A stretch of 64,000 nt of DNA from a virus. The translations under genes and the position numbers were made by a program. The stretch is from positions 124,001-188,000 of IMG/VR virus record IMGVR_UViG_3300032770_000002, one strand, 5' to 3'. Below are positions 7,535 to 14,793 of the stretch, piece after piece. The notes below the pieces were generated by a model, which did no database searches, was not told where the DNA came from, and saw only the letters and a list, made by a program, of their open reading frames with translations. How positions within the stretch are numbered: the stretch's first letter is position 1; each line of letters begins with the position of its first letter.

Positions 7535-8468
7535 CTTTATCAAGACCGGCGCGCTGTGGCTGCCTGGTGCGGCCGTAGTCAGCGCTCAGGACGTGGTCCC
7601 ATATCGGCATAAGTCTGGTGGAGGAATTTCCATCAGTGCCAAGACGCTTGACTGGGCAACTCGTGTTCAAACTAATGGTGACCCATATCCGTCGATGCCG
7701 ATGCTGATTGCGGTCGATGCCTGGTATAACGGGATTGTCTCAGACGGCCTAGACTCTGACATCTACGACTGCACCTTCATGGCCCCAGGGCCAACGAGAA
7801 TAACGCCACTCACGCCTTTTTACCGAACTTATGGCACTGATCCATGGACTTACGTGGGTGGAACAGTCACAACTCCAGTTGACCAAAGAGGCATAGCAAC
7901 GACTGGGTCTGTGACTTGCATCAATTCCGGAGTGACGCCATCGCAAGTGGTAACTGGAACCAGCTTTGGTCTTTCGATGTATTCGGGCATCGCAAACCCG
8001 AGTGGCGGAAGTCCGCCAGACTTCCAAGCTGGTGGCGGTGGCGGCGGTCACCACGCATACATTTACTCGACCACCATATCGGCTTACACCGACTTTCAGT
8101 TGAACTGGGACAACACCAAGTGGGGCAATAACCCGTTTGGCGTAGCTCTCTACGGATTTTTGTCAGTAAACCGAACTGGCGCAAACCAGCTCGACGCGTA
8201 TGGCGCAAACAGCGTGCTAAGTTGGACAAGTTTGGCCTCTTCAGCAAGCGCTGCGGCTGGCACCCTTCCGTCCGGTGGCAAGATGCAATTCGGTGGACTC
8301 AACTCAGTTTCTGGGTGGCTTTACGCCTATAGCTCATCGTCATACTGGACCATCTTGTGCATGCACAAAGGGTGGTCTTCGGCCAACGCCCAGAAGTTTT
8401 TCAACCGCTGTTTGACGCTGAGGATGTCCACCCCGTTCGGCGGCGGATACTACCAAGAAGTAATCTGA
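7509..8468 (+). CDS. Exported protein with twin-arginine signal peptide, 319 aa
   Basis: The N terminus contains SRRNFIK, a near-perfect Tat signature (SRRxFLK), followed by a hydrophobic segment and an AVVSA-type cleavage site near residue 28. The mature part is beta-rich, with many Gly, Ser and Thr and a Gly-rich run near residues 176-183, and resembles a secreted or virion-surface protein. Tat export would carry the folded protein across the host inner membrane, which is unusual for a phage product. The next start overlaps the stop (TGATG). The mature fold is not recognised. Confidence 0.6.
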   Translation: MKAKLSRRNFIKTGALWLPGAAVVSAQDVVPYRHKSGGGISISAKTLDWATRVQTNGDPYPSMPMLIAVDAWYNGIVSDGLDSDIYDCTFMAPGPTRITPLTPFYRTYGTDPWTYVGGTVTTPVDQRGIATTGSVTCINSGVTPSQVVTGTSFGLSMYSGIANPSGGSPPDFQAGGGGGGHHAYIYSTTISAYTDFQLNWDNTKWGNNPFGVALYGFLSVNRTGANQLDAYGANSVLSWTSLASSASAAAGTLPSGGKMQFGGLNSVSGWLYAYSSSSYWTILCMHKGWSSANAQKFFNRCLTLRMSTPFGGGYYQEVI

Positions 8469-8968
8469 TGTTTTACCTTGCGCCAGGTGGCAAGCTAGTC
8501 ACTTACTGGGACCTTCCAACGTGCCAAGTCCCAAACAACTCGAGGGTTGGCTCAGTGTCAATTCACTTCGCCATCACGCAAAAATTTCACGGCCAATGCC
8601 CGTGCATTTCAGGCGCGCCAACCAAGCCAGTTCTGGCTTTGATTCGCGACCCGGTTGAGCGTTATCGGTCGGCCATGGTCAAGGCGGTGGAGGATCGGTC
8701 GCTGGGCAACCACTTTAGCCTGCAGTGCGAACTGCTCATCGGCCAAGACGTGAGACTATACAGGTTTCCTGAACACCTAGAGCAGTTTGTCAAAGACACC
8801 GGGTTAGGCTCCATCACGTGGTCAAACAAGAGCCCAGTGCAAAAGCCAGAGCTTACACCGCAGCAGGTTCAGGATGTCTTGGAACGTTACAAGAAGGACG
8901 TCGAAATCTACGCCAGCATTAGAGAATCTGGGCAGGCGTATGTCAGCTCTCTTCAATCGTCCAGTTGA
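8468..8968 (+). CDS. Sulfotransferase-like protein
   Basis: This is a 166-residue protein. Residues about 57-70 read ALIRDPVERYRSAM, the RDPxxRxxS motif by which PAPS-dependent sulfotransferases bind the 3'-phosphate of the cofactor. The usual N-terminal PAPS 5'-phosphate loop is not clear, and the protein is shorter than typical members (about 200-300 residues). It may be a minimal or decayed enzyme. It would move a sulfate to a sugar or protein. It is translationally coupled to the Tat-signal gene. Its 3' end overlaps the convergent DUF4419-like gene by 26 bases. Confidence 0.5.
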   Translation: MFYLAPGGKLVTYWDLPTCQVPNNSRVGSVSIHFAITQKFHGQCPCISGAPTKPVLALIRDPVERYRSAMVKAVEDRSLGNHFSLQCELLIGQDVRLYRFPEHLEQFVKDTGLGSITWSNKSPVQKPELTPQQVQDVLERYKKDVEIYASIRESGQAYVSSLQSSS

Positions 8969-10127
8969 CGCTCAGCTTATTCGTGCCATGCTTTATCTCC
9001 GTTGACTCAATGACAAGTCGCTGGTGCGTGAGCGGGACCTCGCCAACCATCTTCCAGTCCTTACTCTGGTCACCCAGTGGGTGGTCGTCGGTGTCACGCA
9101 CGGCCTCGTAGATGTAGAAGTTTCGGACAACCGTTGAGCCCCTTGCATAGCGCCCGGGAGTCCACTCACCCTTTTCAACTTGGCGCGCCTTCCACTCGCA
9201 GTGGGCGAGGCCAAATTCAGGGACGACCCACCCGTCATTGAGGTTGCTGTGCCAGCAACCAGCAAAGAGCGTGAACTGGCGGTTGGTGTCGAGGTTCGTG
9301 TAATTGAGCCGCGCGATGTGGTGTGGCAGCTCGTCAGTTTGAATGTTCCGCGAGCCTTCGAAGGTGTAGTCGAGGATCCAGCCATTCATCTCATACTGGC
9401 TCCCACTGCCGCAGCGCTGCAGCCTGACCATCTTCTTGAAGAGGTTGGCTCGGCCTTCCTTGCCGCCGTCAACCATGGCCCTGGCTATCGGAACCGTGCG
9501 GTTCATGCACCTTATCAGAAACTTGCCGATCTTAGTCTCGACGCCAAAGGACATCGCCAGCTTTTCAAAGCTTGTGACGCAGCGAAGCCAGTCCTCGTAG
9601 AAGCCGTCGACCCTGACGCGTGGGATGCCGCACAGAAACGTGCCATAGCTGTAGTATGGCGAGCAGACGTCGGCAAAGGCAACCTCCCTGGCGATCATGG
9701 CCATCTTTGTCGTGGTGCTAAACTCAGGCATGAACAGGCTGGTGATGGGCACCTTTTTGCGAAGCTCGTCAACGATCAGGTTTGGATCGATGTGCTCAAT
9801 GTCGTTTGTCGGGACGACCAGCAACTGCTTCTGTCCTGGCGTTGACGTGAAGATGTGCTCAGTTTCCTTTGGGTTCTCGCGGATGAGCTTGGCAAGCTCG
9901 CACATGGCCATGTGCCACAAGTCGTCTGGCCTTAAGACAATTGAAAAGTGGCGGCGCCACGCTTGGTCCAAATAACCGAGATAGCCACCATGCCAGACGG
10001 CACTGGCGTCATAAAATAAAAACTTGGCGTCGGTGTTGTTGAAGGCGTTCAGCACGTGGGCGCGCTGGCGCTTCCGGTCCTGGTCTGATGGCATGCTCAG
10101 TTCGGCGTCACAGAGTTCAATGATCAT
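8943..10127 (-). CDS. DUF4419-like protein
   Basis: This 394-residue protein fits the DUF4419 pattern, a family of unknown function found in bacteria, fungi and amoebae. It has HFSIVLRPDDLW near residue 60, FSTTTKMAM near 140, CGIPRVRVDGFYEDW near 165-180 and GWILDYTF near 250. The ATG at 10127 is used; an in-frame TTG at 10154 is possible but less likely. The gene is divergent from a leaderless gene at 10196, and the stretch between them holds promoter 2. Finding this family in a phage is unusual. Confidence 0.65.
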   Translation of the reverse strand: MIIELCDAELSMPSDQDRKRQRAHVLNAFNNTDAKFLFYDASAVWHGGYLGYLDQAWRRHFSIVLRPDDLWHMAMCELAKLIRENPKETEHIFTSTPGQKQLLVVPTNDIEHIDPNLIVDELRKKVPITSLFMPEFSTTTKMAMIAREVAFADVCSPYYSYGTFLCGIPRVRVDGFYEDWLRCVTSFEKLAMSFGVETKIGKFLIRCMNRTVPIARAMVDGGKEGRANLFKKMVRLQRCGSGSQYEMNGWILDYTFEGSRNIQTDELPHHIARLNYTNLDTNRQFTLFAGCWHSNLNDGWVVPEFGLAHCEWKARQVEKGEWTPGRYARGSTVVRNFYIYEAVRDTDDHPLGDQSKDWKMVGEVPLTHQRLVIESTEIKHGTNKLSVNWTIEES

Positions 10128-10156
10128 GGGCTGTAGAACTTTGACAGTCAACAAAT

Positions 10157-10189
10157 TTTTGTTTACAAACCTTAAGGATGGTGTATGCT
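10157..10189 (+). promoter_or_regulatory. Phage promoter 2 of the TTTGTTTACAAA family
   Basis: TTTACA (10162-10167) lies within TTTTTGTTTACAAA. A 16-base spacer ends in GTG and is followed by TATGCT (10184-10189). The ATG of the next gene begins after six bases. An 11-base perfect inverted repeat, TTGACAGTCAA, lies just upstream at 10141-10151 and may be an operator for this promoter or its divergent neighbour. Confidence 0.75.
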
Positions 10190-10195
10190 TTTTGC

Positions 10196-10534
10196 ATGCG
10201 AAGCATTCAACGCAATCGAGATTACGTGAAAGTCGGCAACGTCTTTCGAGGAACGTCTAAACCGTGGGCCAAGTCGCCAACCCTGCGTGAAATCACGGCC
10301 GTCGACTGGGAAAACGGGCACCTCAGCTGGAAACAGGTCGGCGACGCCCTGCACGCTCCTCGCATTAACCATGCGCAGCGTCCTGATGGCACGATGAAGA
10401 TCGTGTCGTTTATGATGTGGGCCGACTGCTACGTGTCGAAGGCCGAATTGGCCGCGACGGACCTGACGGACCTCGTGAAGGTTGAGGTCAACGCGGTCCA
10501 CGAACCAGCCATCGTCGAGACATGCGTGACCTAA
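10196..10534 (+). CDS. Hypothetical protein, leaderless, 112 aa
   Basis: The start is the ATG six bases after the -10 box of promoter 2; the longer frame beginning at 10178 would lie partly inside the promoter and is rejected. The protein is mixed alpha/beta with an N-terminal basic stretch and no recognised motif. A strong promoter of its own suggests early or high expression. The gene overlaps the next one by 13 bases. Confidence 0.65.
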   Translation: MRSIQRNRDYVKVGNVFRGTSKPWAKSPTLREITAVDWENGHLSWKQVGDALHAPRINHAQRPDGTMKIVSFMMWADCYVSKAELAATDLTDLVKVEVNAVHEPAIVETCVT

Positions 10535-11001
10535 AATGTTCTGGTTGGAATTGTGAGTCTGGCCTGCCTCCATTGCCTGGCACGACGCTGTGTGAGACGT
10601 GTTGGGCGTGTGGGCCACCCGGTCCAAAAGGGCCACCTGGACTAGTGAAGATTGACCCAGTGACCAACGTGAACGCCGTGGAGTTTTTGGCGAGTAATGA
10701 TAGTTGGGCAAAGAGCATCGGTTTGTTCAATTCGACGATTGCTCGAATAGCCCTGCTGATGTATTGCCAGCACCGGTGTGACATTAACTTGAAAGATGAT
10801 CTACTGACACAGGACGAGCCCTGGTGTGCCGGCGATTATGACGCGTTGCGGCATTTTGCAAACACGTTAGTCAAATCAATGATCACCAAGAAGTTCGTGG
10901 CCCCGTTGGTCAAAGAAAGACCTGATGAAGATCGACCCAACAATCGTGGCCGGTTCAAGGCTTCCAAGCTTGACGAACCCAAGCAACGTCGCCGGCCCTA
11001 A
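10522..11001 (+). CDS. Zinc-ribbon-like protein with a short collagen-like stretch
   Basis: This is a 159-residue protein. Residues 5-30 carry cysteines in the pattern CxxxxC...CxxCxxC, a possible zinc ribbon. They are followed by about three Gly-Pro-Pro/Lys triplets (GPPGPKGPPG) at residues 31-40. A helical middle and a very basic tail follow. Collagen-like triplets are frequent in phage fibres, but here they link a small zinc module to a helical domain. The 3' end overlaps the RNase III-like gene by 77 bases. Confidence 0.55.
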   Translation: MRDLKCSGWNCESGLPPLPGTTLCETCWACGPPGPKGPPGLVKIDPVTNVNAVEFLASNDSWAKSIGLFNSTIARIALLMYCQHRCDINLKDDLLTQDEPWCAGDYDALRHFANTLVKSMITKKFVAPLVKERPDEDRPNNRGRFKASKLDEPKQRRRP

Positions 11002-11296
11002 AAAGGAAGAGTGGATTGGCGACGCCGTCCTGTCTCTCGGTCTGCGTCACTTCGTCTGCACGGTTCCGCCGGAGAGTCCGTTTTCAACGAATCAGATCGG
11101 TGTGCTGGCACGCAGCATTTCGTTCGTGGCCAGCAACGACTTCCTCAACACCTATTCCCAGTGGCTCAAAATCGAAGGCGGGGCCAATGAGGTGGAGCGG
11201 CGCATGGCCAGGCTTTTTCTCCTTCACGGCTTTGAGGAAGTCAAGTTGGAGTGTCAACGGATGTTTAACGCGTGGGCTGATTGGCGTGGATGCTAG
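10925..11296 (+). CDS. RNase III-like protein, possibly mini-RNase III
   Basis: Residues 28-40 read EEWIGDAVLSLGL, which fits the RNase III signature (ERLEFLGDAVL), including the acidic Glu and Asp. A second block, ISFVASNDFLNTY, matches the helix around LVSN..LA of the family. A third segment with Glu-Arg-Arg-Met-Ala could be the distal metal-binding helix. RNase III cuts double-stranded RNA. At 123 residues without a dsRNA-binding domain it resembles mini-RNase III. The long overlap with the upstream gene suggests coupled translation. Confidence 0.5.
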   Translation: MKIDPTIVAGSRLPSLTNPSNVAGPKKEEWIGDAVLSLGLRHFVCTVPPESPFSTNQIGVLARSISFVASNDFLNTYSQWLKIEGGANEVERRMARLFLLHGFEEVKLECQRMFNAWADWRGC

Positions 11297-11300
11297 TCAA

Positions 11301-11513
11301 ATGAAAGAGACAATCCCATTGGAAGACATTAGAGATTTTCGCATTAAGCAATTGCGGCATGACATAGAAGAGGTCATGAACACGCTCAAAGAGTTTGAAA
11401 TTCCCGCTGTCTTAAACAAGCCAAGCCTCTTGAACTTTACCCAGTTGTCAGCTGCCGCTCAAAGCGGCATACTTTTGGCAAAGGCCATAGAAGAGCTCGA
11501 AAAACTAAAATGA
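11301..11513 (+). CDS. Small helical protein, 70 aa
   Basis: The ATG at 11301 follows the RNase III-like gene after four bases. The protein is almost entirely helical and charged, with a coiled-coil-like heptad pattern in the first half and AIEELEKLK at the end. The gene is more AT-rich than its neighbours. It ends eight bases from a convergent minus-strand gene. Confidence 0.55.
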   Translation: MKETIPLEDIRDFRIKQLRHDIEEVMNTLKEFEIPAVLNKPSLLNFTQLSAAAQSGILLAKAIEELEKLK

Positions 11514-11521
11514 GGCCTTGG

Positions 11522-12235
11522 CTAGACGACGTAGATGACCAACGGCCAGTCCTTTGACAAAGCCTGGATGTAGATGTTGGCGCACTCCGACATCTCGATG
11601 ACATTTTGGTCCTCTTCTTCATCGGCGTGGAGCGCCAGTCTTCGCAAGTGTCCGGCTTCAATGACGCGCAGTCCCTCCAGCTTCTGGCAATCTTTGACGC
11701 TTCGTCGTTCAAACTGACTGACCCAACAGCACTCGATTGGCGTGATGATTCGCTGAACGGGAACCTTGCGGTCGCCGATGAAGATGTGGTTGTCCTGCAT
11801 GGACCACTTGACCCACTTGGACAGCGGAAACATGGTCGGACAAAACAGCACACCACGTGCAACGGCATCCTGGAGCGATGTTGCGCTGACGTGGATGGTA
11901 ATGGACGCACTCATGTTTTCTTTGGTGCGCATCGTTGCGAACGTGCGCTTGACCAGGTTTAATGGATTGGACTGTGTTAGCGGCATAGGTCCACTGATGA
12001 GCAGTGGGATGTATGGGCAGAACAACCCAAAGTTCCTATCCCGATTGGCACTGACCTGCTCATTCGTGTATGAGACGAAGAACACCTCCCCGTGCTGGTC
12101 GACATACTGCGACGAGACGAGTGGCCGGCTGGTGCTGCACGGCTCACCGTCAGGGAACATGTGGCGGCCAATCCAGACATCTCCTGGCCCGTTTGGCCGA
12201 AGTGCGTGGGCCTTAAACTCCTTAGAGGACGACAT
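11522..12235 (-). CDS. Hypothetical protein, 237 aa
   Basis: The ATG at 12235 is preferred because the upstream part of the frame lies in the end of the 12222-12710 gene and reads like a shadow. The product has a beta-rich N-terminal half and a C-terminal acidic patch (ADEEEDQN). It contains several Cys residues but no clear zinc motif. I recognise no family. It is the last gene of a minus-strand run starting at 14241. Confidence 0.6.
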   Translation of the reverse strand: MSSSKEFKAHALRPNGPGDVWIGRHMFPDGEPCSTSRPLVSSQYVDQHGEVFFVSYTNEQVSANRDRNFGLFCPYIPLLISGPMPLTQSNPLNLVKRTFATMRTKENMSASITIHVSATSLQDAVARGVLFCPTMFPLSKWVKWSMQDNHIFIGDRKVPVQRIITPIECCWVSQFERRSVKDCQKLEGLRVIEAGHLRRLALHADEEEDQNVIEMSECANIYIQALSKDWPLVIYVV

Positions 12236-12710
12236 CCGCGGCCTTGTTGCGCAGTGACTTCTTCCAGTCAGCGAAAATCTGGCGTGACTCTTCAGGAGTC
12301 TTGTCGCCGATGGCGATATACTCGATCTCGCAGGTTGGCTGGACATTTACCCGAGCGTCAACGTCAGGCCAACTAGCATCGGCTGCGCCATCTTCAGGCC
12401 AATTGACCGTTGTGACGTCGATGCGGTGGCCTTCACCGATGATGTATGTTCTCGACGCCGGTGGATTGACCACCCACTTGTTCTCGTCCTTGAGCACCAC
12501 CTGAAGCTGTGACTCACCGATTGGCATGACTTGGCCATTTTGGGTCAAGCTGAAAAAGATGGTGTAATTGTGGCAGGTAGACTCGGCGGCCTTAATGGCG
12601 GGTAGGACCGGCAAGGCCGACGGTTTAGCCAGCTTCCGAAGGAACGAAATCGGGGCTGCGGCCACGGCTAAACTGCTCAGCACTCGGCTGATGAATAAGC
12701 GTCTCTTCAT
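12222..12710 (-). CDS. Exported protein with Tat-like signal, 162 aa
   Basis: The N terminus, KRRLFISRVL, is followed by a hydrophobic Ala- and Leu-rich segment and an Ala-Ala-Pro. This resembles a twin-arginine or Sec signal with paired Arg. The mature part is beta-rich with an acidic middle and one or two cysteines. It follows another RR-signal gene, so the two may form a pair of exported proteins. The fold is not recognised. Confidence 0.55.
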   Translation of the reverse strand: MKRRLFISRVLSSLAVAAAPISFLRKLAKPSALPVLPAIKAAESTCHNYTIFFSLTQNGQVMPIGESQLQVVLKDENKWVVNPPASRTYIIGEGHRIDVTTVNWPEDGAADASWPDVDARVNVQPTCEIEYIAIGDKTPEESRQIFADWKKSLRNKAADVVL

Positions 12711-12981
12711 ACGCCCTTAAGAACGGGCCTCGGCCACACTTGATGTCCATGAACATGATTGGACTGGTTGGCAAACTCATTGGTTGAACTGAGATAAGTT
12801 GGTCGATGACATCGCACTCCGACATGTTTTGAATGACCGGGAAGATCCACCTTGGGAAGTCGCCCACTTTACGGCGGGCCACGCGCCAGACTGGCTTGAT
12901 GAGTTTTGGAACGAAAATCCTAGGTCCAGACAGGACGACTAAGCCAGACGCAAGAACCTTGAAGAAACTGCGGCGGTGCAC
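12625..12981 (-). CDS. Tat-signal protein with a capsid-like VQPMxxPT motif
   Basis: This 118-residue protein starts HRRSFFKVLASG followed by hydrophobic residues, a good twin-arginine signal. After a basic linker comes a Pro-containing helix and then ISVQPMSLPTSPIMF. That order resembles the VQPM..PTG..F motif near the N terminus of T4 gp23-type capsid proteins. The similarity covers only about 30 residues and may be chance. The 3' end overlaps the next exported-protein gene by 86 bases. Confidence 0.5.
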   Translation of the reverse strand: MHRRSFFKVLASGLVVLSGPRIFVPKLIKPVWRVARRKVGDFPRWIFPVIQNMSECDVIDQLISVQPMSLPTSPIMFMDIKCGRGPFLRAYEETLIHQPSAEQFSRGRSPDFVPSEAG

Positions 12982-12993
12982 GGTGAAAAGAAC

Positions 12994-14043
12994 TTAAATT
13001 GGCGGATTTGTTTCAAGGACCAGCCACGTTCCAGACTGAAAGTAGTAGATCCTGGCTTCTGATTTCAACGCGATGTGCGGGTCGGTCGCCGCTAAAGTCC
13101 AGTAAGTGCCGTCTGTGGACGTAAAGACATTGCCTTGTTCAGAGCACATGGCAAATTTTGAGTTGCCAAATGTGACGCCTGTAAAGTTATCAGTCGTGTT
13201 CGGGGGTTGCGGGTCGCCGTGAATGTCAAACAGGGTGAAGATCGTATAGATGTCCCACGTGACGCCGTCAGAAGTGGTCGCAACTAAGCCATTGGCGCCA
13301 ACAGCGACGAAAAGGTTTAGGTCACTGCTGTAGCAAATCGCCGCAAAGTCATCAAAGGCCCCGGTTGATTGAATCGTCCAACTACTGCCATTGGGTGATG
13401 TTGAGGCGCCGCCACCTTTGCCAACGCCGATAAAAATGCCATTGCCAAACGCAACTCCTCTGAAGTCCGTGGAGCCTGAGGTGTGCACGTTCCACGCTGA
13501 ACCGTCAGTTGAGTTGATGATCGTCCCGCTGTCTCCAACGGCCACAAATTGACTGTCGGCAAAGATTATGCTCCACAGGTTCTGGCTCGTTGCGACCGAC
13601 TGTGGCGTCCAGACATTCCCATCAGGGCTGCTTTCAACGTCACCGCCGAATCCAACGCCGACAAGAAGCCCTGCGCCAAAAGCGTGGGAGAAAATGTTTC
13701 CTGACGATGAGCCCAAATTGGTCCAATTTAAACCGTCGGTTGACGACGTGGCCAGGCCGCTTCCGCGAACTGAAAGCAGCGTTGTTCCATTGGCTGAGAT
13801 GTCGATGAGCAGCGATGAGCTCCCGCTTGCTCGGTCACTCGGCAAGAAGACAAAAGTGTCAGTCGGCGCCGGCGGTGATGGCGTAATTGAGATTGGGATT
13901 GAAGCTACTGGCCCAGTTCCATGGCTCTCGCCAGAGAAGAACGTTGCCGCTTCAACCGGGTTGCTTGGGTTTAGGGTTGGATTGACCCTAACGTAGCATC
14001 CAGGAAATGTCTCACGCGTGATGTCCATCACGCCTAACAACAT
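12994..14043 (-). CDS. YCF48/BNR-like beta-propeller protein, 349 aa
   Basis: The protein holds about six copies of a 40-residue repeat with the pattern (F)VAVGxxGxIxxSxDGxxWT. This is typical of BNR/YCF48-like beta-propellers, which bind sugars or act as assembly platforms. Copies centre near residues 85, 125, 165, 205, 250 and 305. The first 60 residues are a non-repeat arm with Pro-rich spacing. No signal peptide is visible, so it may be a virion surface or fibre-associated protein. It lies between the exported proteins and a small SH3-like gene on the same strand. Confidence 0.65.
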   Translation of the reverse strand: MLLGVMDITRETFPGCYVRVNPTLNPSNPVEAATFFSGESHGTGPVASIPISITPSPPAPTDTFVFLPSDRASGSSSLLIDISANGTTLLSVRGSGLATSSTDGLNWTNLGSSSGNIFSHAFGAGLLVGVGFGGDVESSPDGNVWTPQSVATSQNLWSIIFADSQFVAVGDSGTIINSTDGSAWNVHTSGSTDFRGVAFGNGIFIGVGKGGGASTSPNGSSWTIQSTGAFDDFAAICYSSDLNLFVAVGANGLVATTSDGVTWDIYTIFTLFDIHGDPQPPNTTDNFTGVTFGNSKFAMCSEQGNVFTSTDGTYWTLAATDPHIALKSEARIYYFQSGTWLVLETNPPI

Positions 14044-14241
14044 TCAAATCGAGAAGTCTTCGACGCCTTCAGGCTGAAGGTCAAACCAGTCTTCACCAGG
14101 AGCGGCCCAACCGATGGACCCGTCTTCAAACTTGACGGCATAGACGTCGTCGGTGAGGTTTTCGTCAATGGTGACGACGTGGCGGGTGTGGTCAATTAAA
14201 ACCGTTGCAGATTGACCAACCGAAAGGGTTGGAAAACTCAT
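14044..14241 (-). CDS. Small beta-rich, SH3-like hypothetical protein
   Basis: The 65-residue product shows a run of short strands with VGQSATVLIDH and AVKFEDGSIGWAAP, which reads like a small SH3-type barrel. The ATG at 14241 is used. A 17-base tandem duplication places a second, identical start region just upstream. That copy's ATG would give only six codons, ending in the TGA that overlaps the real ATG. The acidic C-terminal end is typical of small phage structural or accessory proteins. Confidence 0.55.
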   Translation of the reverse strand: MSFPTLSVGQSATVLIDHTRHVVTIDENLTDDVYAVKFEDGSIGWAAPGEDWFDLQPEGVEDFSI

Positions 14242-14268
14242 GGTAGAAGAGAACTCATGGTAGAAGAG
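14235..14268. repeat. 17-bp tandem duplication of a start-codon region
   Basis: The unit AACTCATGGTAGAAGAG occurs twice in perfect tandem. On the minus strand each unit supplies an ATG preceded by TCTCTTCTACC. The upstream copy forms a six-codon leader ORF whose TGA overlaps the real start (ATGA). It looks like a recent duplication. Confidence 0.85.
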
Positions 14269-14322
14269 AACTTTCAAGTGAATAACTTGCCGCCAATGTC
14301 GTCAACGACTTGGCCGGCAACG

Positions 14323-14793
14323 TTAGGATGGTGTTCGTAAGTTGTCAATGAGTTTCCTCGCCTTGGACTCAGTCAGCGCGGCTTCAACCTGAATCCAAGC
14401 TAGGAACTTGGCGTCGAGCAGGATTTCATACCCAGGGACCTCTTCGTCCATGATTGCGTCGATGCCACCTTGAGCTTGGATTCCCTTGATGCTGTTGATG
14501 TCATTCGGTCGATATCGCTCTTTGTAAGGGAGGTGGCGCCAAATCTCATAGGCGATGTCCTCCATCCCATACGGGTGGTCCTTCAGGCTTGGGTTTAATA
14601 ATTGTCGAAGCGGCACCTCGATCTCCGGGCCATAGCGTGCAACGGCCTTCTCAACGATGGCTTGAATCTGAGGCTCGGCCACGCCAGGGTGGATTGCGCC
14701 GCCCTTGTAGACCACTCGACGAACTTCCAAAAAGACTCGGCCAGCTTGTTTGCAAGCTGTCCAAAGTTTTTCATCGTATTCGTCGATTCTCAT
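14323..14793 (-). CDS. Module C family protein ending in SKARKLID motif
   Basis: This 156-residue protein is one copy of what I call module C. It has a helix with (R)YGxE, a variable middle, and a helix ending in FLAWIQVEAALTESKARKLIDNL. The last ten residues are the recurrent (E)SxARxLID motif. The same F..W.kV..aL.ES order is repeated in the next three minus-strand genes. The ATG overlaps the stop of the 16.6 kb gene (ATGA), so four genes form one operon read from 18.37 kb. The function is unknown. Confidence 0.7.
   Translation of the reverse strand: MRIDEYDEKLWTACKQAGRVFLEVRRVVYKGGAIHPGVAEPQIQAIVEKAVARYGPEIEVPLRQLLNPSLKDHPYGMEDIAYEIWRHLPYKERYRPNDINSIKGIQAQGGIDAIMDEEVPGYEILLDAKFLAWIQVEAALTESKARKLIDNLRTPS

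Noticed and set aside
9180-9845. Plus-strand open frame of 221 codons
   Set aside because: It is antisense to the DUF4419-like gene, which shows family motifs in order. The frame is a shadow of GC-rich codon use.
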